From Thermoproteota archaeon (GTDB lineage Archaea > Korarchaeota > Korarchaeia > Korarchaeales > Korarchaeaceae), in the NCBI GenBank assembly GCA_015522685.1, contig WALU01000032.1, positions 1 through 64,000 on the forward strand: a stretch of 64,000 nt of DNA, given 5' to 3'. Below the pieces are notes generated by a model. It saw nothing but the letters and a program-made list of their open reading frames with translations. It made no database searches and was not told the origin of the DNA. Position numbers and translations under genes: made by a program. Shown piece after piece: positions 49,832 to 59,305 of the stretch (positions are counted from its first letter, which is position 1; each line of letters begins with the position of its first letter).

Positions 49832-52321
49832 ATGTCTAACAAGAAGGGTATCTTACTCTCAGTGTTTTACTTAGGCAGTGATAAAACTGCTATACTGAAA
49901 TTTTATGACCTTGAAAATGGCCAGGTTTTCCTAGTTAAAGATAGTACTGACCATAAGCCCTACCTTCTCACTAATGCTCCTCCAGACATTATAGAAAATA
50001 TCTTACCTCCCAATCTTATCTCTCGTATCTATAATATCTCCACAGTGAATAAGTATGATGTCCTTCGAGATCAGCAGATTGGGCTAACTAAGATTGAAGC
50101 CAAAGATCCCCTGGCGATCGGAGGATCTTCCCATAATATAAGAGACGAGCTTGTTAAGAAGGGATTTAACGTTTGGGAGGCTAAGATAAAATACTACGAC
50201 TGCTATGTCTACGATAGAGGTCTAATACCCGGATGCTCATATGAGGTAGATGAAGAAGGTAATTTAAGGAGGACTTTAATTGAGAGGAATCTACCCGGTG
50301 AGTTCAGGGATCTAAATCCTAAAATAAAGGAAATTTTGGGATCATTCATACCACTATTTGATGAACCTTCGCCACCGATGCGCAATGCTGCTCTTGATAT
50401 AGAAGTTCTATCTTCTCCAGATAGGATACCAGATCCCTCGAAGCCGGATAGGCCTGTTGCCGCTGTGGCATTGGTGGATAGTGATGGAAGAAAGGAGGTC
50501 CATGTACTGGCTAGAGGAGGGGATATACCAGATAAGTTGAGAAATGGAGCCAGAATTGTGAAGTATGAAAATGAAGGGAGGCTTATAAGATCAGTCCTAG
50601 ATATAATCTCAGATTATCCCATAATCTTCACCTACAATGGAGATAATTTCGATATGCCTTACTTGGCCAGAAGGGCTAGAGAGTTGGGTGTAAGTGATAG
50701 GCCTATAAGGCTAGAGAGGGATCGCGCTCTGCTGGATACTGGAATGCATATAGATCTATACAAACTTTTCAGTAACAGATCAATTCAAGTTTACGTTTTC
50801 GGCAACAAATATCTGGGTTATACATTAGATGAGGTCTCTGAAGCTCTACTAGGAGAAGGAAAGATTCAACTAGGGACTAGAGACTTTTACTCGGTTGGAG
50901 TGAAGGATTTAGCGGAGTATTGCTTACAAGATGCGGAACTCACTTTCAAACTAGGAAATATAGGATCAAGGGAATTGATACATCTGCTGTTCCTCCTATC
51001 TAGGATAAGCAAGATGTCCTTAGAAGAGGTGTCTAGACAAGGTGTCTCTTCATGGATAAGAAACATGATATTCTTCGAATACAGGAAAAGAAATTGGTTA
51101 ATACCAGAGAAAGATGAAATAAAGGCCATTAGAGGAGAGAGAACATATTCCCAAGCAATAATAAAGGGAAAGAAGTATATGGGAGCCATAGTGCTTGAAC
51201 CTGTACCAGGAGTACACTTTAACGTAGCTGTCATGGATTTCGCAAGCCTATATCCTTCCATAATAGGGAGATGGAAGGTGAGTTTTGAGACAATAAATTG
51301 CCCTCATACTGATTGTAAGGACAACAAACCAGTTAGGGAATTGCCCCACTGGATCTGTAAGAAAGGGCTTGGCATAATTCCTTATATGATCCAAGCTCTC
51401 AGAGATGTGAGAGTCAGGAGATATAAGAGGATAGCTAGAGAAGAAAAGAACGAGGAAATGAGAAGGTGGTACGATACAGTTCAGAGAAGCCTCAAGGTAT
51501 TCCTCAATGCTTCTTATGGGATATTTGGATATGAGAATTTTCCTTTATACTCTCCACCTGCAGCGGAAATGATCACAGCTCTAGCAAGGAAATCAATGGT
51601 CCTTTCGATAGAGGAGGCTAAAAAAATGGGGCTAAAAGTGATATATGGTGATACAGATAGCTTATTCATAAAACAAGCTACAAAAAGTAGCATTGAATCC
51701 TTGGAGGCTGTTATAGAATCTAAGCTTGGTATAGATCTAGAGCTGGATAAGTGGTATCGCTACGTTGTCCTATCTAAGCTAAAGAAGAACTACCTAGGAG
51801 TTACAAAAGAGGGAGTTATTGATGTAAAAGGTCTCCTAGGTAAAAAGAGGAACATACCCAGATTTGTGAAAGAAGCATTCAATGAGGTCTTAGAAATTTT
51901 GAGGGGTGTCGAGGCTCCTGAGGAATTTGAGGAGGCCAAGCATAAAGTAGCTGAAACCATAAAGTTATATGTTAAAAAATTAAAATCAGGTGAATTTGAT
52001 CTAGAGGAATTAGCTTTCAGAACAATGCTCTCTAAGAGATTAGATAGCTACAAAAAAACAACGCCGCAGCATGTTAAGGTAGCTAGAATGATGGAAAGCA
52101 TGGGTTACAAGATAGTACCTGGCCAGGTTATAAAATACGTTAAAGTTAGGGGTAGAGAGGGGGTCATGCCAATTGAGCTGGCCAATAAATCCCAGATAGA
52201 CAAAGGAAAATACTTAGAAATAATAAAAACAACATTTGAGCAAATACTTGATTCCTTAGATATGAATTTCGATAGCATAGTCAAAGAGAGGAAATCAACT
52301 AGCTTGGAGGAATTCTTCTAG
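49832..52321 (+). CDS. Family-B DNA polymerase with intact proofreading (PolB1-like)
   Basis: 829 residues. All three exonuclease motifs are present: Exo I ALDIEVL (Asp189/Glu191), Exo II YNGDNFD (Asn269/Asp274) and Exo III YCLQDAELT (Tyr363/Asp367). Polymerase motif A is VMDFASLYPSIIG (Asp469), motif B VFLNASYGIFGYENF and motif C VIYGDTDSLFI. The YGDTDS form and layout resemble crenarchaeal PolB1. The C-terminal SLEEFF is a PCNA-interacting-peptide-like end. It is the probable main replicative polymerase of the two in this window. Confidence 0.93.
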   Translation: MSNKKGILLSVFYLGSDKTAILKFYDLENGQVFLVKDSTDHKPYLLTNAPPDIIENILPPNLISRIYNISTVNKYDVLRDQQIGLTKIEAKDPLAIGGSSHNIRDELVKKGFNVWEAKIKYYDCYVYDRGLIPGCSYEVDEEGNLRRTLIERNLPGEFRDLNPKIKEILGSFIPLFDEPSPPMRNAALDIEVLSSPDRIPDPSKPDRPVAAVALVDSDGRKEVHVLARGGDIPDKLRNGARIVKYENEGRLIRSVLDIISDYPIIFTYNGDNFDMPYLARRARELGVSDRPIRLERDRALLDTGMHIDLYKLFSNRSIQVYVFGNKYLGYTLDEVSEALLGEGKIQLGTRDFYSVGVKDLAEYCLQDAELTFKLGNIGSRELIHLLFLLSRISKMSLEEVSRQGVSSWIRNMIFFEYRKRNWLIPEKDEIKAIRGERTYSQAIIKGKKYMGAIVLEPVPGVHFNVAVMDFASLYPSIIGRWKVSFETINCPHTDCKDNKPVRELPHWICKKGLGIIPYMIQALRDVRVRRYKRIAREEKNEEMRRWYDTVQRSLKVFLNASYGIFGYENFPLYSPPAAEMITALARKSMVLSIEEAKKMGLKVIYGDTDSLFIKQATKSSIESLEAVIESKLGIDLELDKWYRYVVLSKLKKNYLGVTKEGVIDVKGLLGKKRNIPRFVKEAFNEVLEILRGVEAPEEFEEAKHKVAETIKLYVKKLKSGEFDLEELAFRTMLSKRLDSYKKTTPQHVKVARMMESMGYKIVPGQVIKYVKVRGREGVMPIELANKSQIDKGKYLEIIKTTFEQILDSLDMNFDSIVKERKSTSLEEFF

Positions 52322-54220
52322 CTTCCTCTTTACTCTTCTACTAACTATGGCCCCATCTATTTTCCCTCTAACTTCCTTCATAACCTCTCCCATTATCATA
52401 CCAAAGGATCTCTCTCCTCTTTCTCTAATAATTTCAGATTTTCTTATCAAGATCTCCTTTATTATGGAATCTAACTTCTCCATAGATATCTGATGATCTT
52501 TGACATAATATTCGGCGCTTGTATATTCCCCTTTTGCGATAGCTCTCAAAACTTCCGGTACAGCTTCCTTAGCAAGCCTACCTTCTCCCAGCAGCTTGGC
52601 GATCTCTATGAAATTATCTTCTTTGAGCTTTTCAATGGGTTCTTCATCTCTCTTAAGAGATCTGATCACTGATATGAGCATGGAGGCCAAGAACCTAGTT
52701 GGAACATTATACTTCGAGATTCTTTCAAAGAGAGCCACTTTATCTTCATCAAATAGTTCCCAAGCTAGGTCCTCCGTAAGGTTATATCGCTCAACTAGCT
52801 TCTCAACGATCTGCTCAGGAGCTGGTGGAAGATACTTTATCCTTCTAAGGATAGGTACTGTCTTAACTGGTAAAACATCAGTTTCAGGATACATTCTCGC
52901 CGAACCTGGTATGGGTCTCATAAAGGATGTATTACCATCGAGTAAAGCTCTCCTAGTCTCATTAGGGACTCTCTTAAGGGCGTACTTAAGTCTCTCTCTT
53001 ATAGATCCAAAAGCCAGCTCTACAGGCTTTCTTTTACCCATAACGAGTATGAAAGAATCTCCTTCCTCACATGATAACTCTGATCTCACTCTCCTAACGT
53101 GATCCTCATCTATTCCATAATTGGGCAGCTCATCTCCGTGTAATATTCCCTTAACCCCCCCAAATACCTTAGCATAATCAGATAACTCTGTCCCAAATCT
53201 CCTTCCAAGCTGGATTTCACTCCCTAATATGCCGGAGAATCCGACAACCCTCATCCCATATACCTTATCTCCTCTAGCTAGCGCTTTCCTTACAAGGTGA
53301 GACTTGGAATCAGCTAAAGCATTCGTTACATCTACTATGGGTGTCCTCAAATATTCTTCCTTGATACCCCTAGATATCAAGCTATCTTTGATCTTTATGA
53401 GGGTTATCTGTCTCTGAACCTCCCTTCTCACAATCTCCGGTATTAAATCTAGATCTTGCACTCCTTTTATCTCCTGCCTAGCTCCATCCCTTATGGATAC
53501 GTTGATATCCTGCCTTATTGTCCCTAACCCCCTCTGAACCCTGCCTGTAGCTCTGAGCATTCTTCCAAGTTTAAGAGCTGCCTCTTTAGCTTGATCTGGG
53601 TGCCAAATGTCTGGTTTAGTTGCCAACTCTACTAGAGGAATACCAAGCCTATCCAACCTATACTTGGCTATTTCAGGCCTGCTTTCAACTATATAAGCGG
53701 ATTCTTCCTCTAAACATAGAGTAGCCATCCTCACAAAACCCCAATTAGTTTCTATACAGCTCTCCTTTCCTCCAATAGCTACAAGGGCTGTTCTTTGAAA
53801 GCCAGTAGTGTTACTCCCATCCACAACTATCTTCCTCATAACATGAATTTCATCTATGGGCTTCATTTTCAACATCAAGGCTATGGTTAGAGCGATCTCC
53901 AGAGCATCCTCATTTAGTGGATATGGAGGAGATTCATCAGCTTCAACTTCACATGTGTTATCATAATATACACCATAAAGGAACATCCTTCTTCTCAGAG
54001 ATTCAAATTTAGCAGCTGGATCCACAGCTCCTAGCTCACTGTAGGAGATACCTAGCTTTCTCTTGATCCACGAATCTGGTTCATCCTCTCTCATAATTGA
54101 TGGGCATTCACAGAAGAGTTTATGAGAATTAAGTCTCTGATGAATCTCAAGGCCGACCTTAAGACCTAAATCCTTATAGTCTAGATCCGTAAGCTCACCT
54201 CCAGCAGGAGGGGAATACAT
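52295..54220 (-). CDS. gatE: Glutamyl-tRNA(Gln) amidotransferase subunit E
   Basis: The archaeal GatDE amidotransferase turns Glu-tRNA(Gln) into Gln-tRNA(Gln). GatE is the GatB paralogue with an inserted AspRS-like domain. 641 residues: LGLKVGLEIHQRL with CECPS at the start, EVEADESPPYPLN, DGSNTTGFQRTA, and the C-terminal YqeY-like tail. It overlaps gatD by 26 bases (same operon) and PolB1 by 27 bases at the 3' ends. Confidence 0.93.
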   Translation of the reverse strand: MYSPPAGGELTDLDYKDLGLKVGLEIHQRLNSHKLFCECPSIMREDEPDSWIKRKLGISYSELGAVDPAAKFESLRRRMFLYGVYYDNTCEVEADESPPYPLNEDALEIALTIALMLKMKPIDEIHVMRKIVVDGSNTTGFQRTALVAIGGKESCIETNWGFVRMATLCLEEESAYIVESRPEIAKYRLDRLGIPLVELATKPDIWHPDQAKEAALKLGRMLRATGRVQRGLGTIRQDINVSIRDGARQEIKGVQDLDLIPEIVRREVQRQITLIKIKDSLISRGIKEEYLRTPIVDVTNALADSKSHLVRKALARGDKVYGMRVVGFSGILGSEIQLGRRFGTELSDYAKVFGGVKGILHGDELPNYGIDEDHVRRVRSELSCEEGDSFILVMGKRKPVELAFGSIRERLKYALKRVPNETRRALLDGNTSFMRPIPGSARMYPETDVLPVKTVPILRRIKYLPPAPEQIVEKLVERYNLTEDLAWELFDEDKVALFERISKYNVPTRFLASMLISVIRSLKRDEEPIEKLKEDNFIEIAKLLGEGRLAKEAVPEVLRAIAKGEYTSAEYYVKDHQISMEKLDSIIKEILIRKSEIIRERGERSFGMIMGEVMKEVRGKIDGAIVSRRVKRKLEEFLQAS

Positions 54221-55523
54221 TAAGCCCTAAATGAGCTCCAACTTCTCCAGTCATGTTCTCTTTTATCATCTTCCTGATCTCTTCTAAATTATCTGTATGC
54301 CCCAATACATACATTAACTTCACTAAAGCTACTTCTGGAAGCATATCCTCTCCAGATATAGCTCCGGCCATTAGGAGTCTCCTTCCTGTCTCATATACAT
54401 TAAGATTTACTCTACCAAACAAGCATTGAGATGTGATTACCACCGGGATCCCACTCTTTACTATCTCAGCCACTTCTGGAATCAAATATCTGGGAGTATG
54501 ACCTAAGCCGGTGCCAGCTAAAACTAAGCCCTTAAATCTCTCAGCAAGGGTAGATAGAAATCCGTTTGGGATTCCTGGCCATATCTGCACTAAAGCTACA
54601 TTGGGATCAAGTCTATCATCTAGCTCTACATTACTAGGCCCCTCTCTTTTTCTTCTGAAGTTCTCAGTGAGGAATCTTATGCTATCGTAAGTTACTCTCG
54701 CAATAGGCGGCTCATTTATTGATTGGAAAGCATCCCTCCTGGATGTATGCATCTTTCTAGCCCTTACTCCCCTTATAACATAGGCATACTCATCGCTCGG
54801 GCTGCCATGCATCGCGATCACTGACTCGGCTATTGGGCTTTCTGCAGCCACCCTAGCTGCAGCAATTAGATTAAGGACAGCATCTGTGGATGGTCTATCT
54901 ATAGATCTCTGTGATCCCACGAGAACTACAGGCTTATCTAGGCTGTGGAGCATGAAGGCTAATGCAGCTGCTGTGTAGTGCATAGTATCGGTACCATGAG
55001 CTATAAGAACTCCATCAGCCCCTTTCCTTAACTGCTCATAGACGGCCTTAGCTATAAGCTTCCAATGATTTGGTGTAAGATTCTCACTGAATTCTGAGAA
55101 TAATGTAACATACTTCGTGTTAATAATGTTGGCAAGTTCAGGTACGATATCAAGCAATTCTTCCGGCTTCTCATGAGATATAACAGCACCCGTAGAGTAA
55201 TCTACCTTAGAAGTTATTGTCCCACCAGTGACTATTAGGGGGACGAATGGTAAGTCATCCCTATACCTCAATTTAGGTATCTTCCTCTCTCTAGAAAGAT
55301 TTGCCTTACTAATTAGCTTCATCTTAGCTCCTTCTATATTTATCCCTATATTATACCCATTATCGAGCTTTATTATGAGATGTTCATCATCCAATATTTC
55401 TGGTCTAGGTATTAGGATACCTTCATAGACTCTCCCATCTTTTAGGACACGAATTCTATCGTAATCACCTATCCTCAAACTAGAGAGCAGTTTGCCAACT
55501 CTTCCTCTGTAATGCAGGGTCAT
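54195..55523 (-). CDS. gatD: Glutamyl-tRNA(Gln) amidotransferase subunit D
   Basis: The L-asparaginase-like glutaminase subunit of GatDE. LIVTGGTITSKVDY has the first catalytic Thr, ILIAHGTDTMHYTAAALAF the second set (the sequence is VLIAHGTDTMHYT), and MHGSPSDEYAYVIRG follows. An N-terminal domain of about 80 residues precedes the asparaginase fold, as is characteristic of GatD. 442 residues, complete. Confidence 0.93.
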   Translation of the reverse strand: MTLHYRGRVGKLLSSLRIGDYDRIRVLKDGRVYEGILIPRPEILDDEHLIIKLDNGYNIGINIEGAKMKLISKANLSRERKIPKLRYRDDLPFVPLIVTGGTITSKVDYSTGAVISHEKPEELLDIVPELANIINTKYVTLFSEFSENLTPNHWKLIAKAVYEQLRKGADGVLIAHGTDTMHYTAAALAFMLHSLDKPVVLVGSQRSIDRPSTDAVLNLIAAARVAAESPIAESVIAMHGSPSDEYAYVIRGVRARKMHTSRRDAFQSINEPPIARVTYDSIRFLTENFRRKREGPSNVELDDRLDPNVALVQIWPGIPNGFLSTLAERFKGLVLAGTGLGHTPRYLIPEVAEIVKSGIPVVITSQCLFGRVNLNVYETGRRLLMAGAISGEDMLPEVALVKLMYVLGHTDNLEEIRKMIKENMTGEVGAHLGLNVFPSCWR

Positions 55524-55572
55524 CGCTTCTCTTAGCAGGATGTACTAAAAAAATTAGGTTAGATGGATAAGA

Positions 55573-55983
55573 TCATCGAATTACCGGCCTAAACTTGTAT
55601 GAATAAGCTATGATGCCAGATTCCCCGCTAACTTTGGTTTTCCTTAGCACCATCTCCACTTCCATTCCCTTCTTTGCTTCTGAAGGAGAGATATCGGTTA
55701 GCTGAGCCATTATCCTACTTCCATCCTCCAATTCTATGATAGCTAGTACGTATGGCGTATAATATTCATATCCTCTTAAAGCATTCCATACAACAGTATA
55801 ATTGAGCACTTTCCCTTTCCTAGGAAGAATGACTGTTTCTATATTCTTAGAACCACATACAGGACATATATCTTCTTTAGGCAGCATTATATAGCCACAA
55901 TCCATACACCTGCCTCCTTCTAGCCTATATCTGGCCGGTATCTCTCTCCAGTGAGCAGGTACGCTCTGCCAATATGCCCACAT
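55573..55983 (-). CDS. DUF35 OB-fold/zinc-ribbon acyl-CoA-associated protein
   Basis: About 136 residues. A rubredoxin-like zinc ribbon (CMDCGYIMLPKEDICPVCG) is followed by an OB-fold (GKVLNYTVVWNALRGYEYY; VLAIIELEDGSRIMAQLTD). In archaea this protein bridges thiolase and HMG-CoA synthase in one complex that channels acetoacetyl-CoA; the gene order here (HMGS, thiolase, DUF35) matches. ATG 55983 with GGGGGGTG eight bases upstream. Confidence 0.88.
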   Translation of the reverse strand: MWAYWQSVPAHWREIPARYRLEGGRCMDCGYIMLPKEDICPVCGSKNIETVILPRKGKVLNYTVVWNALRGYEYYTPYVLAIIELEDGSRIMAQLTDISPSEAKKGMEVEMVLRKTKVSGESGIIAYSYKFRPVIR

Positions 55984-55988
55984 ATCGT

Positions 55989-57119
55989 TCACACCCCCCT
56001 AACTAGGTGAACTACGGAATTACTTCCTATCCCCCCGATACCAAGAGTCAATCCACTCATGGCTCCTTTAACTTGCCATCCATCTGCTCTTCCAGTTACT
56101 TGTAGATATGCCTCAGCTACTTGGTATACCCCTGTAGCTCCAACGGGATTACCTCTGGCCTTCAATCCTCCCTCCGGATTTATTGGAACGGGCCCATCCC
56201 TATTGGCCTCGCCACTGCTGAATAGGCGAGACGCTTTCCCTCTCTCCGCTAATCCCAATTCCTCCACTGCAATATATCCCATAATGCTAGAGTAATCATG
56301 TATTATGTAAAAGTCTGGCTTGAAGTTAGTATTCTCCATGGCTCTTTTGAAAGCAGTTCTAATAGAAGGCATTTCTGTCAAATCTCTCCTCCTATATAGC
56401 GATATGGAGTCTGTGGCTTGTCCCGAGGAAACTATCTCAGCATTCCCATTAGATCCCTCAGCATCTTTAGATAACACTACTGCTGCAGCTCCATCACCTA
56501 GAGGCGCTAGATCAAGCATTGTGAGGGGTTCCGCTATGACTGGAGAAGAAGAATAGCTTTCTGGTTTCAATTTGAATCTGAGCTGAGCATGAGGAGTATC
56601 TACTGCATTTTCATGCATGAGTAAAGGTAGATATGAGAACTCCTCCTTAGATACATTATATTTCCACATATATGCCCTCATAACTAATGCATGCATGGCA
56701 TCTAGCGTTCCTCCATGAAAAGCCTCATATTCTGAATCTATTGATGTAGAAAGAGCTGAATTAGAGTCTTCGAGGGCTGTATAATCGGTGACTTTTTCTA
56801 CACCAACAACAAGTACTCTATCCGCCATTTTAGAGGATACTAGACTGCTGGCTAAGAGGACAGCAGCTCCTCCCGAAGCCCCAGCGGCCTCGATTTTAAC
56901 TGCAGGGAGGCCTATCTTTCCCAAATGAGTAGCTACATAGGAACCTAGGTTCTCTTGACCATTAACAACTCCCGATAGAGCATTTGCGACGACTATATAA
57001 TCTATATTCTTATTACAAGATTCTAGCGCCTTTAAAGATGCCTCGACTGCAAGATGCCTCAAGGACTTATTCCAGTGATTTCCGACATTAGTTAAACCAA
57101 CTCCAACTATATATACCAT
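55989..57119 (-). CDS. Acetyl-CoA C-acetyltransferase (thiolase)
   Basis: About 376 residues, archaeal thiolase of the SCP2-like class. It makes acetoacetyl-CoA for the mevalonate pathway. VYIVGVGLTNVG at the start, the segment KIEAAGASGGAAVLLAS in place of the nucleophile region (the usual Cys position reads AAGASGG), HDYSSIMGYIAVEELG, and the C-terminal PEGGLKARGNPVGATGVYQ. The Ser in place of Cys at that position should be checked in an alignment. ATG 57119 with GGGGGTG six bases upstream. Confidence 0.88.
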   Translation of the reverse strand: MVYIVGVGLTNVGNHWNKSLRHLAVEASLKALESCNKNIDYIVVANALSGVVNGQENLGSYVATHLGKIGLPAVKIEAAGASGGAAVLLASSLVSSKMADRVLVVGVEKVTDYTALEDSNSALSTSIDSEYEAFHGGTLDAMHALVMRAYMWKYNVSKEEFSYLPLLMHENAVDTPHAQLRFKLKPESYSSSPVIAEPLTMLDLAPLGDGAAAVVLSKDAEGSNGNAEIVSSGQATDSISLYRRRDLTEMPSIRTAFKRAMENTNFKPDFYIIHDYSSIMGYIAVEELGLAERGKASRLFSSGEANRDGPVPINPEGGLKARGNPVGATGVYQVAEAYLQVTGRADGWQVKGAMSGLTLGIGGIGSNSVVHLVRGV

Positions 57120-57131
57120 TAGGCACACCCC

Positions 57132-58217
57132 CTAATAAGAGCTAAAATCATGGAGCATACGTATCATCCTTCTGTAGCGAGCATAGGTTGTGTAATCAAC
57201 GTATTCTTTTCTATTAACATAATTTAGTGTCTTAGGAGCTAAATTTTGCACCTCCTCAATGCCATCATTGACCTCTATATGAAAAGCATCGCTGCCAGCT
57301 CCAGAACCAAATGACACAACTAGAATGCGCTGTCCAGGCTTTGCCTGATCAAGAACGGCCGACAAACCAACTAAGGCCGATCCACTGTATGTGTTTCCTA
57401 TGTATGGAGTGATCAGACCTGGCTTTACCTTATCCGGGGTGAAACCAAGTCTAGTACCTACTCTCAACGGATATTTGCCATTGGGCTGATGAAATACTGC
57501 ATAATCATAATCCTCGGGTTTTGTTCCGATGAAGTTCATTAGTTCCTTGGCTGCCGTCATTATATGCTTAAAGTAAGCAGGTCCGCCAGTAAAGGCCCTT
57601 GTGTGGGCTGGGTAATGCTCATGCTGCCTCCTCCAGAAATCTGGTGTGTCTGTCACATGAGAGAGTGAAGCTTTTATAACAGCTACTGAGTCCGCTGCAG
57701 GCCCTAATATATAAGCAGATCCTCCAGCCGCTGCAGTATATTCTAAGGCATCTCCTGGCGCTCCCTGTGCAGTGTCTGCTCCTACTGCTAAGCCATAGTC
57801 TATCATATTGGAGCCTATAAGCCCTATTACTGCTTGGATCGCTTCAGTGCCAGCCTTGCAGGCGAACTCGTAGTCAGCACCTGTAGTAAGCCTTCTCTCG
57901 CCACCTGCACCTAAGGCCTCTATAAGCATGGTGGCTGTAGTCTTAACGGCATAAGGTTTAGATTCTGTTCCTACGTAGACAGCTCTCAGTTTAGAAGCCT
58001 CTATATGGGCTCTTTTTAAGGCATTAATTGAGGATTCGTAAGCTATGGTGAAGGCATCTTCATCTATACCCGGTACGCTCTTCTCTTGGACCATTATACC
58101 TGCTGCATATCTATTCCAATCCCTGCCCCACTCTCTAGCAAGCTCTTCGGATCTTACCCTCCATTTAGGAACATAAACTCCCCATCCAACTATACCTACT
58201 TTCCTATTTGCTTTCAT
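57132..58217 (-). CDS. Hydroxymethylglutaryl-CoA synthase (archaeal)
   Basis: Condenses acetoacetyl-CoA with acetyl-CoA for isoprenoid lipid synthesis. About 361 residues: VGIVGWGVYVPKWRVRSEEL, the nucleophile in YEFACKAGTEAIQAVIGLI, the His of AVFHQPNGKYPLRVG, and GNTYSGSALVGLSAVLDQA. First gene of the HMGS-thiolase-DUF35 operon, with short gaps. ATG 58217 with GGTGATC upstream; GTG 58226 is an alternative. Confidence 0.93.
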   Translation of the reverse strand: MKANRKVGIVGWGVYVPKWRVRSEELAREWGRDWNRYAAGIMVQEKSVPGIDEDAFTIAYESSINALKRAHIEASKLRAVYVGTESKPYAVKTTATMLIEALGAGGERRLTTGADYEFACKAGTEAIQAVIGLIGSNMIDYGLAVGADTAQGAPGDALEYTAAAGGSAYILGPAADSVAVIKASLSHVTDTPDFWRRQHEHYPAHTRAFTGGPAYFKHIMTAAKELMNFIGTKPEDYDYAVFHQPNGKYPLRVGTRLGFTPDKVKPGLITPYIGNTYSGSALVGLSAVLDQAKPGQRILVVSFGSGAGSDAFHIEVNDGIEEVQNLAPKTLNYVNRKEYVDYTTYARYRRMIRMLHDFSSY

Positions 58218-58432
58218 AAGGATCACCTACCAGAATTGATGAGCATAGCTGTCTAAATCGGCGTCTATAGATCTTACTTATTCTTCCTTCCCTAGCATAT
58301 TAAAAATCATTATGTTATAAGGAGAAAATAAATAGGAATTATATTAACATAAGCTTATTGATTTTATCATAATATAATGCGCCATTAAGTATTATTTCAT
58401 TTACTATCGAAAAAATAGGAGTAAAAATAAGT

Positions 58433-58660
58433 CTATTGACAAACCTTAGACATGATAGAGCTTTGATTGGCCTTAAGAAGAGCTAATTCAACCATATCAA
58501 TGGATCTTATGGAACCTATAAGAATGTAGATGAATCTTTCTAGGAATGAAAGATTTAGAAGCTGGTTTAGATATGCGGAGACTATTAGAAAGATGATTAT
58601 TATAAGATTAAATGAGATCAGGCCTGAGCCAAGAACTGGCTTCCAGCAATCTTCTGATTT
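58433..58660 (-). other. 75-codon open continuation after the ogg stop
   Basis: Directly after the TAG stop of ogg the same frame remains open for 75 codons to a TAG at 58433-58435. It encodes a hydrophobic helix (ISFNLIIIIFLIVSAYL) and a plausible second half (RSIDMVELALLKANQSSIMS). There is no ATG, GTG or TTG until late in the frame. It could be a decayed small membrane protein, a separate gene with an unusual start, or a readthrough extension. The rest of the 58218-58660 gap is AT-rich and shows nothing else. Confidence 0.35.
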
Positions 58661-59305
58661 CTATTTAAGAACTTTTCCGGTTTCCATATACCAAAGGTAA
58701 AGATCAAGCTCTGCAAGGCTCAGTCCTGTTCTCTGGGCTATCTCCTCTAGTATTCTTTCTATTTCTAGGTACTTCTTTCTAGTAATGCTTTTAGGTCTCT
58801 CTATCAATTCATACCTAGATAACAGATCCACTATATGAAAATCCACTATAGCTAAGTTTTTGAATCCTATGTTTCTAAGAAAGTGACTCGCTTCCTTATA
58901 TCCCAATCCTTTAACATTCTTTACGAACCACTCCCTCAGAGCCTTCTCGTCTTTAAAGCTTTCCAATATGCTCTTGAGTTTAGGGATGAGCTCTCTGGCC
59001 TTAACTATATATCTAGCCCTAGTCTTGGGAAAACGATATCCTAAATCCCTAAGCTTAATCTCAAGCTCCTCCTTAGATAGGTTTATTAGACCATCATTCA
59101 GTGACTTTTGGATTTTTATCCCTCCCTCAGCGCTATAATTTGCAGTTAGTATGCAGAAAGCTAGTTCCTTAAATATCTTCTCATTGTTACTCTTGTCAAT
59201 TTCTTCAAATTCCATTATTCTCTCTTTTATAGTTTTTGTTACACTACTCTTTCCTAGACTTTCTATCTCCATCACTATCCTATCCATTCTGTCTGATCTT
59301 CTCAT
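58661..59305 (-). CDS. ogg: N-glycosylase/DNA lyase, Ogg2-like
   Basis: An 8-oxoguanine DNA glycosylase of the HhH-GPD superfamily, the 214-residue archaeal class. The helix-hairpin-helix plus catalytic Lys and Asp are seen in NVKGLGYKEASHFLRNIG and LAIVDFHIVDLL (K of GYKEAS, D of VDFH). The C-terminus ends GKVLK, and a C-terminal Lys is characteristic of this class. It removes oxidised guanine from DNA, important at high temperature. Starts at ATG 59305 with AAGGTGG upstream. Confidence 0.87.
   Translation of the reverse strand: MRRSDRMDRIVMEIESLGKSSVTKTIKERIMEFEEIDKSNNEKIFKELAFCILTANYSAEGGIKIQKSLNDGLINLSKEELEIKLRDLGYRFPKTRARYIVKARELIPKLKSILESFKDEKALREWFVKNVKGLGYKEASHFLRNIGFKNLAIVDFHIVDLLSRYELIERPKSITRKKYLEIERILEEIAQRTGLSLAELDLYLWYMETGKVLK

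Noticed and set aside
52596..53102. A 168-codon plus-strand frame inside gatE
   Set aside because: gatE is strongly conserved on the other strand; the antisense frame has no recognisable features.
58500..58680. Plus-strand frame containing ISMDLMEPIRM, at first reminiscent of a Cas1 fragment
   Set aside because: The complementary strand gives a longer, more natural open frame that continues from ogg, so this is an antisense shadow.
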